Shown here: positions 8,916 through 17,490 of the stretch, one piece after another
How positions within the stretch are numbered: position 1 is the stretch's first letter
Layout: each line of letters begins with the position of its first letter
Origin: an uncultured Clostridia bacterium
Lineage (GTDB): Bacteria > Bacillota > Clostridia > Christensenellales > Borkfalkiaceae
Direction of reading: 5' to 3'
NCBI GenBank assembly: GCA_904374385.1
Contig: CAJFGA010000010.1
Span: forward strand, 1-44,001
DNA: 44,001 nucleotides
Translations under genes and position numbers: made by a program
The notes under the pieces: generated by a model
The model's database searches: none
What the model was told of the DNA's origin: nothing
The model's input: only the letters and a program-made list of their open reading frames with translations

Positions 8916-10997
8916 TTATACGCTGAATAAAATATCGGCATAGGTCGGGAAAGGCCAATATTTTTTGGCGGTATATCCCTCCATGTCGTCGGCAAAGGCG
9001 CGCATGTCCTCCATAACGGGGATCACCCGATCGGCAAAGAATTTTGCCTGTTCGGCTGCATCCTCGCGCTTCTTCGCCTCTGCGAGCAAAACTTCTATTT
9101 CGTCTGCCTTGACAAACATCCTTTCGTTGTCTTCGCTCAGGCGCTTGGCGACCCTCTTTTCCGCCGCCGCGGAAAGCGCGGACTTCTCTTTATGTTCGAT
9201 CACTTTGCAAAGTTCCAAAAGATAGGCATTGACTGCGGGATAGATCTCCTGCCGCCCCATCTCGATCATTGTAAGCCCCTCGATGGTCAGCACCTTGCAG
9301 TAGTTTTCCAACATGATTTCCATGCGTGAACGCACTTCCCTCTCGGTAAACACTTTATTGCGTTCAAACAATTCGATGTTCTTTTTGTCCGCAAAGCGGG
9401 GCAGCGCTTCTGCACTGTTCTTCAAATTCAAAAGCCCGCGGCGCGCCGCCTCTTTAGTCCATTCTTCGGTATAGTTATTGCCGTTAAAGATGATGCGCTT
9501 ATGCTCTTTGATCGTCCTGACGACGAGGTCATGCAATGCCGCATTGAAATCCTTTGCCTTCTCCAATTCATCCGCAAACTGCCGCAGCTCATCCGCAACG
9601 ATCGTGTTGACGATGATATTCGGCCCCGCGATCGAAAAAGTCGAACCGAGCATGCGGAATTCAAACTTGTTTCCCGTAAACGCGAAGGGCGACGTGCGGT
9701 TGCGGTCGGTCGTATCTTTGGGCAGCTCGGGCAGCGTATCGACGCCCAGTTTCATGATCTGCTTGGTTTTGCCCTTATATTTTACGCCGTGTTCGAGCGC
9801 ATCGATGACTTCCGTCAGCTCTTCTCCCAAATAAATAGACACGATCGCGGGCGGCGCTTCATTCGCGCCCAGCCGATGGTCATTGCCTGCGCTGGTGACG
9901 GTCAGACGCAGCAAATCTTGATATTCGTCCACCGCCTTGACGACCGCCATCAAAAAGAGCATGAACTGTCCGTTTTCGGCGGGCGTCGATCCTGGATCGA
10001 GCAAATTCACCCCCTTGTCCGTGCTCATTGACCAGTTGTTGTGCTTGCCCGAACCGTTGACCCCCTTAAAGGGCTTTTCGTGCAGCAGGCAGTACAGGCC
10101 GTGCCTGCTGGCGACCTTTTTCATCGTTTCCATGATGAGCTGGTTCTGATCGGACGCAAGGTTTGTGACCGTAAAAATAGGCGCCAATTCGTGCTGTGAG
10201 GGCGCAACCTCGTTATGCTCCGTCTTGGCAAAAATACCGAGTTTCCAAAGTTCTTCGTCCAACTCCTTCATGAACGCGCTGACGCGCAGTTTGATGGGCC
10301 CGAAATAATGATCTTCCAATTCCTGCCCTTTCGGAGGCTTTGCGCCGAACAGCGTCCTGCCGGAAAGCACGAGATCTTTGCGCGCATCGAACATCTTACG
10401 GTCGATGAGAAAATATTCCTGTTCCGCACCGACGGTCGGATACACCCTTTTGACGGACGTATTGCCGAACAGGCGCAAGATCCTGAGCGCTTGCTCGTTG
10501 AGGGCGCGCATACTGCGCAAAAGCGGCGTCTTTTTGTCAAGCACCTCTCCGCTATAAGAAAAGAATGTAGAGGGAATGCATAGCGTTCCGTCTTTGATGA
10601 ACGCATAAGAAGTCGGGTCCCACGCGGTGTAGCCGCGCGCTTCAAACGTCGCGCGCACCCCGCCCGAAGGAAAAGACGAAGCGTCCGCCTCTCCGACGAC
10701 CAACTCTTTGCCCGAAAAATCCATAATGACATTCCCGTCTTTGGTCGGTGAAATAAAGCTGTCGTGCTTTTCGGCGGTCACGCCCGTCATGGGCTGGATC
10801 CAATGGGTGTAATGGGTCGCTCCCTTTTCCACGGCCCAATCTTTCATCGCGTTTGCCACTACGCCCGCGATGCTCGCATCCAGCGGCATCCCCTTATCGA
10901 TGGTCTCTTTGAGGGATTTAAAAACCTCTTTGGGAAGTTTGTCCTGCATGACCTGCAGGTTAAACACGTTTTCGCCGAAGATCTCGGGGACTTTCAT
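8916..10997 (-). CDS. glnN: Glutamine synthetase type III
   Basis: Makes glutamine from glutamate, ammonium and ATP in the cytosol. At 693 residues it has the length of the large GS-III family rather than the roughly 450 residues of GlnA. The N-terminus ([16 protein letters not shown]), the [20 protein letters not shown] region, the [10 protein letters not shown] substrate region, the [10 protein letters not shown] metal/ATP segment and NHNWS-like KHNNWSMS stretch are all typical. An upstream in-frame GTG at 11003 is rejected because it touches the ribosome site; the ATG at 10997 is well placed behind AGGAG. It is a single gene with its own consensus promoter and terminator, and it diverges from the small membrane-protein gene. 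Control by nitrogen status is likely but no operator was identified. Confidence 0.96.
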   Translation of the reverse strand: MKVPEIFGENVFNLQVMQDKLPKEVFKSLKETIDKGMPLDASIAGVVANAMKDWAVEKGATHYTHWIQPMTGVTAEKHDSFISPTKDGNVIMDFSGKELVVGEADASSFPSGGVRATFEARGYTAWDPTSYAFIKDGTLCIPSTFFSYSGEVLDKKTPLLRSMRALNEQALRILRLFGNTSVKRVYPTVGAEQEYFLIDRKMFDARKDLVLSGRTLFGAKPPKGQELEDHYFGPIKLRVSAFMKELDEELWKLGIFAKTEHNEVAPSQHELAPIFTVTNLASDQNQLIMETMKKVASRHGLYCLLHEKPFKGVNGSGKHNNWSMSTDKGVNLLDPGSTPAENGQFMLFLMAVVKAVDEYQDLLRLTVTSAGNDHRLGANEAPPAIVSIYLGEELTEVIDALEHGVKYKGKTKQIMKLGVDTLPELPKDTTDRNRTSPFAFTGNKFEFRMLGSTFSIAGPNIIVNTIVADELRQFADELEKAKDFNAALHDLVVRTIKEHKRIIFNGNNYTEEWTKEAARRGLLNLKNSAEALPRFADKKNIELFERNKVFTEREVRSRMEIMLENYCKVLTIEGLTMIEMGRQEIYPAVNAYLLELCKVIEHKEKSALSAAAEKRVAKRLSEDNERMFVKADEIEVLLAEAKKREDAAEQAKFFADRVIPVMEDMRAFADDMEGYTAKKYWPFPTYADILFSV

Positions 10998-11081
10998 AAA
11001 CACTTCTCCTTTGCAACGATGCGCTCATATTTGTGCGTTGACACCGCCGGTTCCCTCTCCGGCGCATCCTCTGTTTTTACA

Positions 11082-11110
11082 ATTATATTCTTTTCACGCT
11101 CTCTTGTCAA
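11082..11110 (-). promoter_or_regulatory. glnN promoter
   Basis: Minus-strand TTGACA (11105-11110), a 17-bp spacer and TATAAT (11082-11087). The implied leader of about 80 bases contains GC-rich inverted words (GCGCCGG ... CCGGCG) that could form a hairpin. Confidence 0.85.
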
Positions 11111-11165
11111 ATATTTTATATTGCGCGCGCTATTATAAAAATTCTAAACAAAATTTGTTCAATAG

Positions 11166-11194
11166 TTGACAAAACGCGCCGGCAAAGATATAAT
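11166..11194 (+). promoter_or_regulatory. Promoter of the 75-aa membrane protein
   Basis: A perfect TTGACA (11166-11171), 17-bp spacer and TATAAT (11189-11194), 56 bases upstream of the start codon. Confidence 0.88.
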
Positions 11195-11249
11195 GATAGT
11201 ATAAAAATAGGTCGGGTTTCCGTCCGTTTTCATGAAGGAGGTATATCAA

Positions 11250-11477
11250 ATGGCTAAATCAGGCAAGGGTTATCTCAGCATCGGGCTTCCCTGGCTCGTC
11301 AATATTATTTTGGCGATCATTCCGGTCACAAGCTGGATCCTCGGCGGTATCACGCGTATTTTAAGAGGGCATATCATCGCAGGCATTCTGCAGCTGATCC
11401 CTCCGATCACCGTCGTGTTCTGGATCATCGACCTCGTTACGGTCATCCTTTCGAAAGACCTTCGTTTTTTTGCTTGA
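11250..11477 (+). CDS. Small hydrophobic membrane protein (75 aa)
   Basis: I do not recognise a named family. The start is the ATG at 11250, behind an AAGGAGGT ribosome site; the earlier ATG at 11232 precedes that site. After a short basic N-terminus (MAKSGKG) there are two hydrophobic stretches, about residues 12-33 and 42-66, joined by a short loop containing RILRGH, so a two-helix hairpin in the membrane is likely. It has a perfect consensus promoter and its own terminator, pointing to high, independent expression. Similar two-helix proteins include Pmp3/YqaE-like membrane proteins, but the motifs do not match well enough to assign it. Confidence 0.8.
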   Translation: MAKSGKGYLSIGLPWLVNIILAIIPVTSWILGGITRILRGHIIAGILQLIPPITVVFWIIDLVTVILSKDLRFFA

Positions 11478-11480
11478 TAA

Positions 11481-11518
11481 AAAATCGGCGCCGCTCCGAA
11501 TGGAGCGGCGCTCTTTTT
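11481..11518. terminator. Bidirectional terminator between converging genes
   Basis: A perfect 10-bp stem (GCGCCGCTCC and complement, loop GAAT) has a T run on either side, so it can end the plus-strand small gene and the minus-strand ATPase gene. It slightly overlaps the ATPase stop codon. Confidence 0.88.
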
Positions 11519-14234
11519 ATGCCGTTTTTTTCTTATGCCTGTTATAAGCACGGATAAAGATCTTAGAAATTTCCACCGCGACGAGCGGGAAAAGCGACAG
11601 CCCGAGGCAGATGAGCCATTCGCGCCAACTGATATACACGAGGTCGAACAGTTTCATCAGCGGCGGCACGAACACCACGAGCGCGACGATCGCAGCCGAC
11701 GCCGCGAGCGCGATGAGCAAAAATTTGTTGTGCCCTTGGCCGTGTTTGAAAATAGATTCGGTATTCGAGCGCTGGTTGAGCGCGTGCGAAAGTTGCGATA
11801 CCGAAAGGACGATAAAGGTCATCGTCATCGATTCGTCATGGTTTTCGTACACGAGCATACCGATCCAATATGCGGCCAGTGCCGCGGCGGAGATGAACAA
11901 TCCGTGCAATACGATGCGGTAGATCATGCCTTTTTCGAACAGCGTACCGCTCTTGATCGGCTGATGTTTCATGACGTTCGGGCTTGCAGGATCGACGCCC
12001 AAAGCCACCGCCGGCAGTGAATCCGTTGCGAGGTTGATGAGCAGAATATGCACCGCAAGGATAGGCATTTCCCAGCCAAAAACGACGGCGAGGAGCAAAA
12101 TGAGTATCTCCGCGATGTTGCCCGCGACGAGGAATTGGATGACCTTTTGGATATTCCGGTACACCCTGCGCCCTTCGCGGATCGCATACTCTATGGTCGT
12201 AAAATTGTCGTCGAGCAAGATCATGTCGGCGGCGTCTTTCGCGACGTCCGTGCCCGTGATACCCATGGCGACGCCGATGTCCGCCTCTTTGAGGGCGGGC
12301 GAATCGTTGACGCCGTCGCCCGTCATGGCGGCGACTTCTCCGGTACGCTTCAGCGACTGTATGATGCGCAGCTTATCGGAAGGAGATACGCGCGCGAACA
12401 CGACGCACGTTTTGACCGCTTCGTCCAGCTGTTCGTCCGTCATATCATCCAATTCCTGTCCGGAAATGACGGTATTCCCCTCGCGGAAAATGTGCAGCTG
12501 CTTGGCGATCGCCATGGCCGTGACCTTGTGGTCGCCCGTGATCATGATGACGCGGATGCCCGCCTCGTGGCAGGTCTCCACCGCCTTGATGACCTCCTTG
12601 CGGGGCGGGTCGATCATGCCCGTGACGCCGATAAAGGTCATGTCGTATTCGATATCCGCCGTTTCCTCTTCGGGGGCGGCGTCCCACGTCTTTTTGGCAA
12701 AGCCCAAAACGCGCAGCGCGTCCGAACTCATTTTATTGCAGAGGGCAAGGATTTTCTCCCTGTCTGCATCCGTCATGTCGCGAACGCCGTCCGCCGTCTG
12801 GAATTTTGTGCACAGGGGCAGCATTTCGTCCACCGCGCCCTTCGTATAAGCGATCAGCTTGGGCGCATCCCCCTTTTCTCCCCGCATCGCATTGATGACG
12901 GACATACGCTTTCTGTCCGAATCGAAAGGCTGTTCGAAAAGCCGGGGGTTTTCGTCCTCGTACTTTTCCGAATCGACGCCGAATTTTTCAGCGAAATATA
13001 CGAGCGCCCCTTCCGTCGGGTCGCCCAAAATATTGCCGGGATTGTCGGGGTCTTTTTTCGCGTTGACGCACAGCGCGGACGCGGCGACGATATCGCCATA
13101 AACATCTTCTCCGTATTTGGAAGAGAGCGCGTCCACGGGGGTCGCGATGCCCTCTTCGAAATCTTCCGCAAGCGCGACGTGCGTGACCGTCATTTTATTG
13201 AGAGTGAGCGTGCCCGTCTTGTCGCAGCATACGACGGTGGCGCTTCCGAGCGTCTCCACGGCGGGCAGGCTTTTGACGAGCGCGTTCTTTTTCGCCATGC
13301 GCTGTACGCCGAGCGCCATGATGATGGTACTCGTGGCGGGAAGCCCTTCGGGGATAATGGAGATCGCGAGGGAAATCGCGATGAAAACATAATTTACCCA
13401 CGCAGACCAGCCGTCGCGGATCAGACCGATGGCGAAGATCACCACGCAGACGATGAGCCCTACGAGACTCAGCGTTTTGCCGACCGAATTGAGTTTGCGC
13501 TTCATCGGGGTGTCCGTTTCGTCCTGCTCGTCGAGAAGGTCGGCTATTTTGCCGACTTCCGTATTCATGCCCGTCCCGACGACGATGCCCGTCGCGTTGC
13601 CGTACATGACGATGGACGAACTGTAAGCCATATTGATGCGGTCACCCAATGGCGCGTCTTCGGGAAGGACGGTCGGACCGTCCTTTTCGGAAGGCACGCT
13701 TTCGCCCGTAAGCGCCGCTTCCTGCACCTTCATGTTGGAATCCTGAATGATGCGCATGTCCGCGGGGACGATGCAGCCGTCTTCAAGATATACGATGTCG
13801 CCGGGCACGAGGTCGCTCGCGGGAACGACGCTCTCCTCCCCCTGGCGCAATACGCGCGCCGTCGGGGCGGTCATGTTTTTGAGCGCTTCCAACGCGTTCG
13901 CCGCCTTCTTTTCCTGAATGACGCCGATCGTCGCATTCAATGCGATGACCACCAGGATGACGATGCACTCCGCAAGCCCTTCGCCGTTGACGAAGTGCAT
14001 GACGAGGGAAAACACCGCCGCAATGATCAGGATGATGACCATGACGTCGGTCAGTTGTTCCCAGATCATCTTCCAGATGCTCTTCGGCTTGTTCTGCCTT
14101 AAATTGTTCTTGCCGTACTTTGCAAGCCTTGCCGCCGCCTCGGCATCGCTCAAGCCCTCTTCGGTCGTATCGAGAACTTTCTCGACCTCTTCACAAGACA
14201 TCGCGTGCCAAGGCCTTCGTTGCTGCTCTTCCAT
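11517..14234 (-). CDS. P-type cation ATPase, calcium (type IIA) class
   Basis: Membrane pump that uses ATP to move a divalent cation, most likely Ca2+ or Mn2+ export. Its 905 residues contain an N-terminal cation-ATPase domain, the TGES actuator motif, the fourth-helix PEGLPA motif typical of SERCA-like pumps, the phosphorylation motif DKTGTLT (Asp near residue 338), KGA and PFDSDRKRMS nucleotide-binding motifs, and TGDGVND in the hinge. Ten membrane helices fit the hydrophobic stretches. The start is taken as ATG 14234; the in-frame GTG at 14249 sits inside the AGGAGGT ribosome site. That site is about 14 bases away, a wide spacing. A leader ORF and a terminator-like hairpin precede it, so attenuation is likely. 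Lactococcal YoaB, a Mn2+ pump with an RNA-controlled leader, is a possible functional parallel. The ion is not certain. Confidence 0.93.
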   Translation of the reverse strand: MEEQQRRPWHAMSCEEVEKVLDTTEEGLSDAEAAARLAKYGKNNLRQNKPKSIWKMIWEQLTDVMVIILIIAAVFSLVMHFVNGEGLAECIVILVVIALNATIGVIQEKKAANALEALKNMTAPTARVLRQGEESVVPASDLVPGDIVYLEDGCIVPADMRIIQDSNMKVQEAALTGESVPSEKDGPTVLPEDAPLGDRINMAYSSSIVMYGNATGIVVGTGMNTEVGKIADLLDEQDETDTPMKRKLNSVGKTLSLVGLIVCVVIFAIGLIRDGWSAWVNYVFIAISLAISIIPEGLPATSTIIMALGVQRMAKKNALVKSLPAVETLGSATVVCCDKTGTLTLNKMTVTHVALAEDFEEGIATPVDALSSKYGEDVYGDIVAASALCVNAKKDPDNPGNILGDPTEGALVYFAEKFGVDSEKYEDENPRLFEQPFDSDRKRMSVINAMRGEKGDAPKLIAYTKGAVDEMLPLCTKFQTADGVRDMTDADREKILALCNKMSSDALRVLGFAKKTWDAAPEEETADIEYDMTFIGVTGMIDPPRKEVIKAVETCHEAGIRVIMITGDHKVTAMAIAKQLHIFREGNTVISGQELDDMTDEQLDEAVKTCVVFARVSPSDKLRIIQSLKRTGEVAAMTGDGVNDSPALKEADIGVAMGITGTDVAKDAADMILLDDNFTTIEYAIREGRRVYRNIQKVIQFLVAGNIAEILILLLAVVFGWEMPILAVHILLINLATDSLPAVALGVDPASPNVMKHQPIKSGTLFEKGMIYRIVLHGLFISAAALAAYWIGMLVYENHDESMTMTFIVLSVSQLSHALNQRSNTESIFKHGQGHNKFLLIALAASAAIVALVVFVPPLMKLFDLVYISWREWLICLGLSLFPLVAVEISKIFIRAYNRHKKKTA

Positions 14235-14271
14235 AAAAGGATAAAGCACCTCCTAAAATAAATTATAACAC

Positions 14272-14301
14272 AAAAAGACATAGCCTATACGGTTATGCCT
14301 T
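14272..14301 (-). terminator. Terminator-like hairpin in the ATPase leader (candidate attenuator)
   Basis: On the minus strand AAGGCATAACC and GGCTATGTCTT form an 11-pair stem (one G-U, one mismatch) with loop GTATA, followed by TTT and then GTGTTATAA. The stem begins at the stop codon of the leader ORF and lies upstream of the ATPase ribosome site, so ribosome position on the leader could affect its folding. Confidence 0.6.
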
Positions 14302-14362
14302 AAAGTTTCCTATTCCGTTCTATTGGATAATCGGCGGTACTGTCGCCGTCGTCGCCGGACAT
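14300..14362 (-). CDS. 20-codon acidic leader peptide upstream of the ATPase
   Basis: A short ORF, MSGDDGDSTADYPIERNRKL, has an AAGGGGAG ribosome site five bases before its ATG and a TAA at the base of a terminator-like hairpin. It lies about 25 bases downstream of a good promoter. The peptide is acidic in its first half (D4, D5, D7, D11), has a proline at 13 and ends basic (ERNRK). This order of acidic/proline then basic residues recalls MgtL, the leader of the E. coli Mg2+ ATPase gene mgtA. A role in ion-dependent attenuation is inferred. A manganese (yybP-ykoY) riboswitch is an alternative because GGGGAGTA also occurs in that RNA class. Confidence 0.55.
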   Translation of the reverse strand: MSGDDGDSTADYPIERNRKL

Positions 14363-14392
14363 TTTTACTCCCCTTACAAAGTTAGTATCATT

Positions 14393-14421
14393 ATCATATC
14401 ATACGGAACATAAAAAATCAA
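14393..14421 (-). promoter_or_regulatory. Promoter of the leader ORF and ATPase
   Basis: Minus-strand TTGATT (14416-14421), 17-bp spacer and TATGAT (14393-14398). Transcription would begin near 14386, leaving only about a dozen bases before the leader ribosome site. Confidence 0.7.
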
Positions 14422-14456
14422 CCGGTTTGCATATGGTTTGCAAAAAAATATATAAA

Positions 14457-15251
14457 TTATTTTCCGCCGAGCAGCCGCAGCGCATTCTCCGCATAGATCA
14501 TGCGGTATTCATCCTCAGCAAAGCGCATCTTTTCGAGAAAAGCGCGGGTATTTTCCGGCGTATCCCAAGGGCAGTCGGTACCGAACAGCACGCGCGGAAA
14601 GCCGAACGCGCGGATGCAGTCCTCCGCCTCATGCAAGTCCGCCGTCTTTGCGGAAAAACTGACGTCGATCATCGCCGGCGAATCAACGAGGCATCTGACC
14701 GCATCGGCGATCATGTCCTGCCCGCCGAGATGCGCGACGACGAACTTTCCGTCCGGCACGGCGTCGATGGCGCGGCGCATGCGTTCGGGAGGCGTTTTAT
14801 AGGGCGGCGCAAAACCGCGGTCCGCCCCGCCGTGAAAGAGCATGATAAAGCCGCGCTCGGCACATGCCTTATAAATATAAACCGCCCGCGGATCATCCAC
14901 ATATACATCTTGATATTCGTTGTGGAATTTGATCCCCTTGATGCCCGCCTCCTGCAGCCGATCCAATTCCGCAAGGGCGTTTTCCGAATAGGGATGCACC
15001 GAACCGAAGGGGATCACCCCTTCCTCGGAAAGGAGGGAGATCGCAAAATCGTTGACATGCCGCTCTGTACGCGGCGCCACGGCAATGTTGAGCGCCACAA
15101 AAGCGTCTACCCCCTGCTCTTTCATCAGCTTTTTCGTAACGGAGAGAGTCCCGTCCGTATAAGGGGTAAAATGCGCCTTAGCCGCGAGCGAAGCCACCGC
15201 CCCCTTTGCGAGTTTATCCAAAAAAACATGCGCATGAAAATCGATCAGCAT
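14457..15251 (-). CDS. Amidohydrolase family metal-dependent hydrolase
   Basis: TIM-barrel hydrolase of the amidohydrolase-2 group (ACMSD-like), 264 residues, a usual length for the compact members. The first strand gives the metal motif HxH (IDFHAH, residues 4-8); further family landmarks are KGIKFH, LFHGGAD, VVAHLGG and FGTDCPWDTPE with the catalytic Asp near the C-terminus. It is the last gene of the RNase J operon, starting 3 bases after the stop of the membrane-protein gene. Its substrate is unknown. The pathway is not indicated by the neighbours, which deal with nucleic acids. Confidence 0.88.
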   Translation of the reverse strand: MLIDFHAHVFLDKLAKGAVASLAAKAHFTPYTDGTLSVTKKLMKEQGVDAFVALNIAVAPRTERHVNDFAISLLSEEGVIPFGSVHPYSENALAELDRLQEAGIKGIKFHNEYQDVYVDDPRAVYIYKACAERGFIMLFHGGADRGFAPPYKTPPERMRRAIDAVPDGKFVVAHLGGQDMIADAVRCLVDSPAMIDVSFSAKTADLHEAEDCIRAFGFPRVLFGTDCPWDTPENTRAFLEKMRFAEDEYRMIYAENALRLLGGK

Positions 15252-15254
15252 TGT

Positions 15255-16175
15255 CTACTCCTTTCTATCGAGCCGCCGCATTTTATCGGCGATGGTGCGC
15301 CCGTCGCGCAAGCAGGAAAAGGCATTATACGCCGTACCCGCCGCGATAAACAGCACGGTGCAGGCGAGGTTTGCGATGAACCAAGCCGTCGCCCCGCCGC
15401 CCGCCAACGCATTTTCCAGCGCGGCGGCAAAACCGCCTGCCGAACGGCCGTCCATATAGATCCCGAACCCGAATCCCGCCAAGGACAGCAACAGCGCCGC
15501 CGCCGCGCAGTAAACGACGGAAAAAAGCGTGCTCTTGCCTCCGAATTTTCGGTAGACGAAATAGGCGGCGAGCACGCCGACCGCAGCGCCGAGGGCGCCG
15601 AAGCCCCACCAAGCGTATGTCAAAACAAAGACAGCGGCGCCGAACAGCGCCCCCAAAAGGCCGCCCAGAGCGCCGAGCGCCTTTCTGTCGGGCACTGCCG
15701 CGTTTTCCGCGTCCTTTCTGCGGGCGGCGGCAAGCGCGCCCTCAAAGCAACGCTCATGCACCTCGAAGGGAATGTCCGACTCCGTCGCCAAGATCCCCTT
15801 CCCCTCGAGCGGCTGCCCGCAATAGGGGCAAATATCCGCGCCCGAAAAATTCTCCTTTGACAAAAACGCGGTGATCTGCTCCAATATCTTTTCCGCGCGC
15901 GCAAATACTTCCCCCGTAAACTTCGGGCAGACCATCAGCCCGATGCGCACCACGCCGAAATTGGTGATATTCAGCTTCTGTTTGTTGGCTTCGAGGTACT
16001 TTTCCAATTTTTTCTGCTTTTCGGAAGCGTCTGTGACGACGGTCACAAGGCAGCGCGGATTGCCGATCGGCGTGTATTTTACATGCACATAATAGCCGTT
16101 AAACACTCCGTATACGCAGTGCTTTCCTTCGGTAAGTCCATATTTTTTTGCAAAATCATTCCTTTTATACTTCAT
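15255..16175 (-). CDS. Membrane protein with a CPYCG zinc-ribbon-like knuckle
   Basis: Unknown function. The roughly 170-residue soluble N-terminal part has a CPYCGQPL knuckle near residue 125 and a later ERCFEG, giving three cysteines in a treble-clef-like spacing. Four hydrophobic segments follow in the C-terminal half, separated by KFGGK and DGRSAGG loops, and the tail is basic (DKMRRLDRKE). Start: the ATG at 16175 has a GAGGAG site six bases away that overlaps the dinB stop codon; the longer TTG start at 16199 is less likely. The gene is translationally linked to dinB and to the amidohydrolase. It may be a membrane-tethered metal-binding sensor, which is a guess. Confidence 0.8.
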   Translation of the reverse strand: MKYKRNDFAKKYGLTEGKHCVYGVFNGYYVHVKYTPIGNPRCLVTVVTDASEKQKKLEKYLEANKQKLNITNFGVVRIGLMVCPKFTGEVFARAEKILEQITAFLSKENFSGADICPYCGQPLEGKGILATESDIPFEVHERCFEGALAAARRKDAENAAVPDRKALGALGGLLGALFGAAVFVLTYAWWGFGALGAAVGVLAAYFVYRKFGGKSTLFSVVYCAAAALLLSLAGFGFGIYMDGRSAGGFAAALENALAGGGATAWFIANLACTVLFIAAGTAYNAFSCLRDGRTIADKMRRLDRKE

Positions 16176-16185
16176 TCGCATCTCC

Positions 16186-17490
16186 TCATTCGTCCTCAAA
16201 GGGAGAAGTTTCCGTCAAGCCTTCATCCTGCGAGGCGATCTCTCCGTCCACACCGCCGGGCCGGACCAACCGCTCGCCGCGCACGTCCATGGAAAGGGCG
16301 GACCGATCCTCATACATGATCCCCCGCTGTATCTTAGAATAACCGTATTTTTTGCGTATTTCGCCGACAGCTCTTTCAGCGCGCTCCTTTTTGTCATAAT
16401 CGCCCGCGAGGTCGTCGATGCTCAATTGCTGAACGCCCTTGTCGAATCCAGACACGGTCACTCCCAGCCCCCGTACGGCGCGCCGCGCCGTATATTGGCT
16501 TTTAAAAAGCGAGAATGCCGCTTCTGCAATTTCTCCGCACAGCGCCGTCGGGCGCACCTTCCTTTGAAAAGAATAATTGGAAAGTTCTTTATCCCGCACC
16601 CATAGATGCACCGTATCCGCCTTGCCCAGCCCGGAACTTCGCAGGCGGGAAGCGACGCTCTCGCTGAGCACATACAGGAGCCGCTTGATATCCTCGTAAT
16701 TGTAGATGTCCTCCCGATAGGTGACGGAGTTGCCGATCGATTTGAGATCGGCGCTCTCGTTCATGTTGCGCACGGGCGATTTATCTTCTCCCCGCGCATA
16801 GACGGAGAGTGTTTCGCCCCATTTGCCGAGATAACGGCCGAGAAACTCCGGCTCGGCCGCGGCAAGCTGCCCGATGGTCGCAATGCCGACGGCGGACAGC
16901 TTTTTTGCCGTCGCCTTGCCCACGAACAGGAGATCGGACACGGGCAGCGGCCAAATTTTTTCCCGATAGTTATCGCGGGTCACGGCGGTAACGGCATCCG
17001 GCTTTTTCAGGTCGCTCGCCAATTTTGCAAACACTTTATTGAAGCTGACCCCCACCGAAACGGTCAGCCCCAACTCTTTCCGGACTTCCCGGCGGATGCG
17101 CTCGGCGATCTCCTCGCCGGATCCGAAAATTTTGCTGTGGGTGACGTCCAGCCAGCATTCGTCGATGCCGAACGGTTCAATGAGGTCCGTATAACGGGCG
17201 TAGATATCCCGCACGGCGCGCGAATAGCGCACATACTCCGGAAAACGTGCGGGGCGGACGATCAGCCCGGGGCACTTTCTTTCCGCCTCCCAAATGACGT
17301 CGCCTGTCTTAACGCCGAATTTTTTTGCCTCCTCGCTCTTGGCGAGGACAATGCCGTGGCGCGCCTCCCGATCGCCGCACACGGCGATCGGCTTGCCCGC
17401 AAGGTCGGGGAAAAGTTTTTTCTCTACCGTAGCGTAAAAATTATTCAGATCGGAATGCAATACCGCCCTATCCATTCTCGGCGCCGTCAT
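16186..17490 (-). CDS. dinB: Y-family DNA polymerase (DNA polymerase IV)
   Basis: Error-prone translesion polymerase, 434 residues. The palm begins with HSDLNNFYATVE (first catalytic Asp); FGIDECWLDVT supplies the second acidic pair; SVGVSFNKVFAKLASDLKKPDA is the conserved Y-family stretch; and the helix-hairpin region FVGKATAKKLSAVGIATIGQL follows. The C-terminal little-finger domain ends in a charged tail without an obvious QLSLF-type clamp motif, although QQLSIDDL (QLSIDD) in the middle of that domain may serve. The ATG at 17490 overlaps the trhP stop as ATGA, favouring it over the longer start at 17544. Its place inside an RNA-modification operon is unusual, since SOS control is the norm elsewhere; no LexA-type box is seen. 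Confidence 0.93.
   Translation of the reverse strand: MTAPRMDRAVLHSDLNNFYATVEKKLFPDLAGKPIAVCGDREARHGIVLAKSEEAKKFGVKTGDVIWEAERKCPGLIVRPARFPEYVRYSRAVRDIYARYTDLIEPFGIDECWLDVTHSKIFGSGEEIAERIRREVRKELGLTVSVGVSFNKVFAKLASDLKKPDAVTAVTRDNYREKIWPLPVSDLLFVGKATAKKLSAVGIATIGQLAAAEPEFLGRYLGKWGETLSVYARGEDKSPVRNMNESADLKSIGNSVTYREDIYNYEDIKRLLYVLSESVASRLRSSGLGKADTVHLWVRDKELSNYSFQRKVRPTALCGEIAEAAFSLFKSQYTARRAVRGLGVTVSGFDKGVQQLSIDDLAGDYDKKERAERAVGEIRKKYGYSKIQRGIMYEDRSALSMDVRGERLVRPGGVDGEIASQDEGLTETSPFEDE

Noticed and set aside
8459-8930. Two overlapping 109-155 codon frames in the gap before glnN
   Set aside because: They run through the palindromic repeat and the glnN terminator and have no ribosome site or domain.
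12048-14102. Long plus-strand frame (684 codons) opposite the P-type ATPase
   Set aside because: The opposite strand carries every P-type ATPase motif. The antisense product has no domain and the composition typical of GC-driven shadow frames.
14300-14386. Manganese (yybP-ykoY) riboswitch in the ATPase leader
   Set aside because: GGGGAGTA and the ATPase context are suggestive, but the conserved later elements and a closing first stem are not evident. Kept only as an alternative to the leader peptide.
14427-15860. Plus-strand frame spanning the amidohydrolase and membrane-protein genes
   Set aside because: Antisense to two genes with recognisable motifs and proper ribosome sites.
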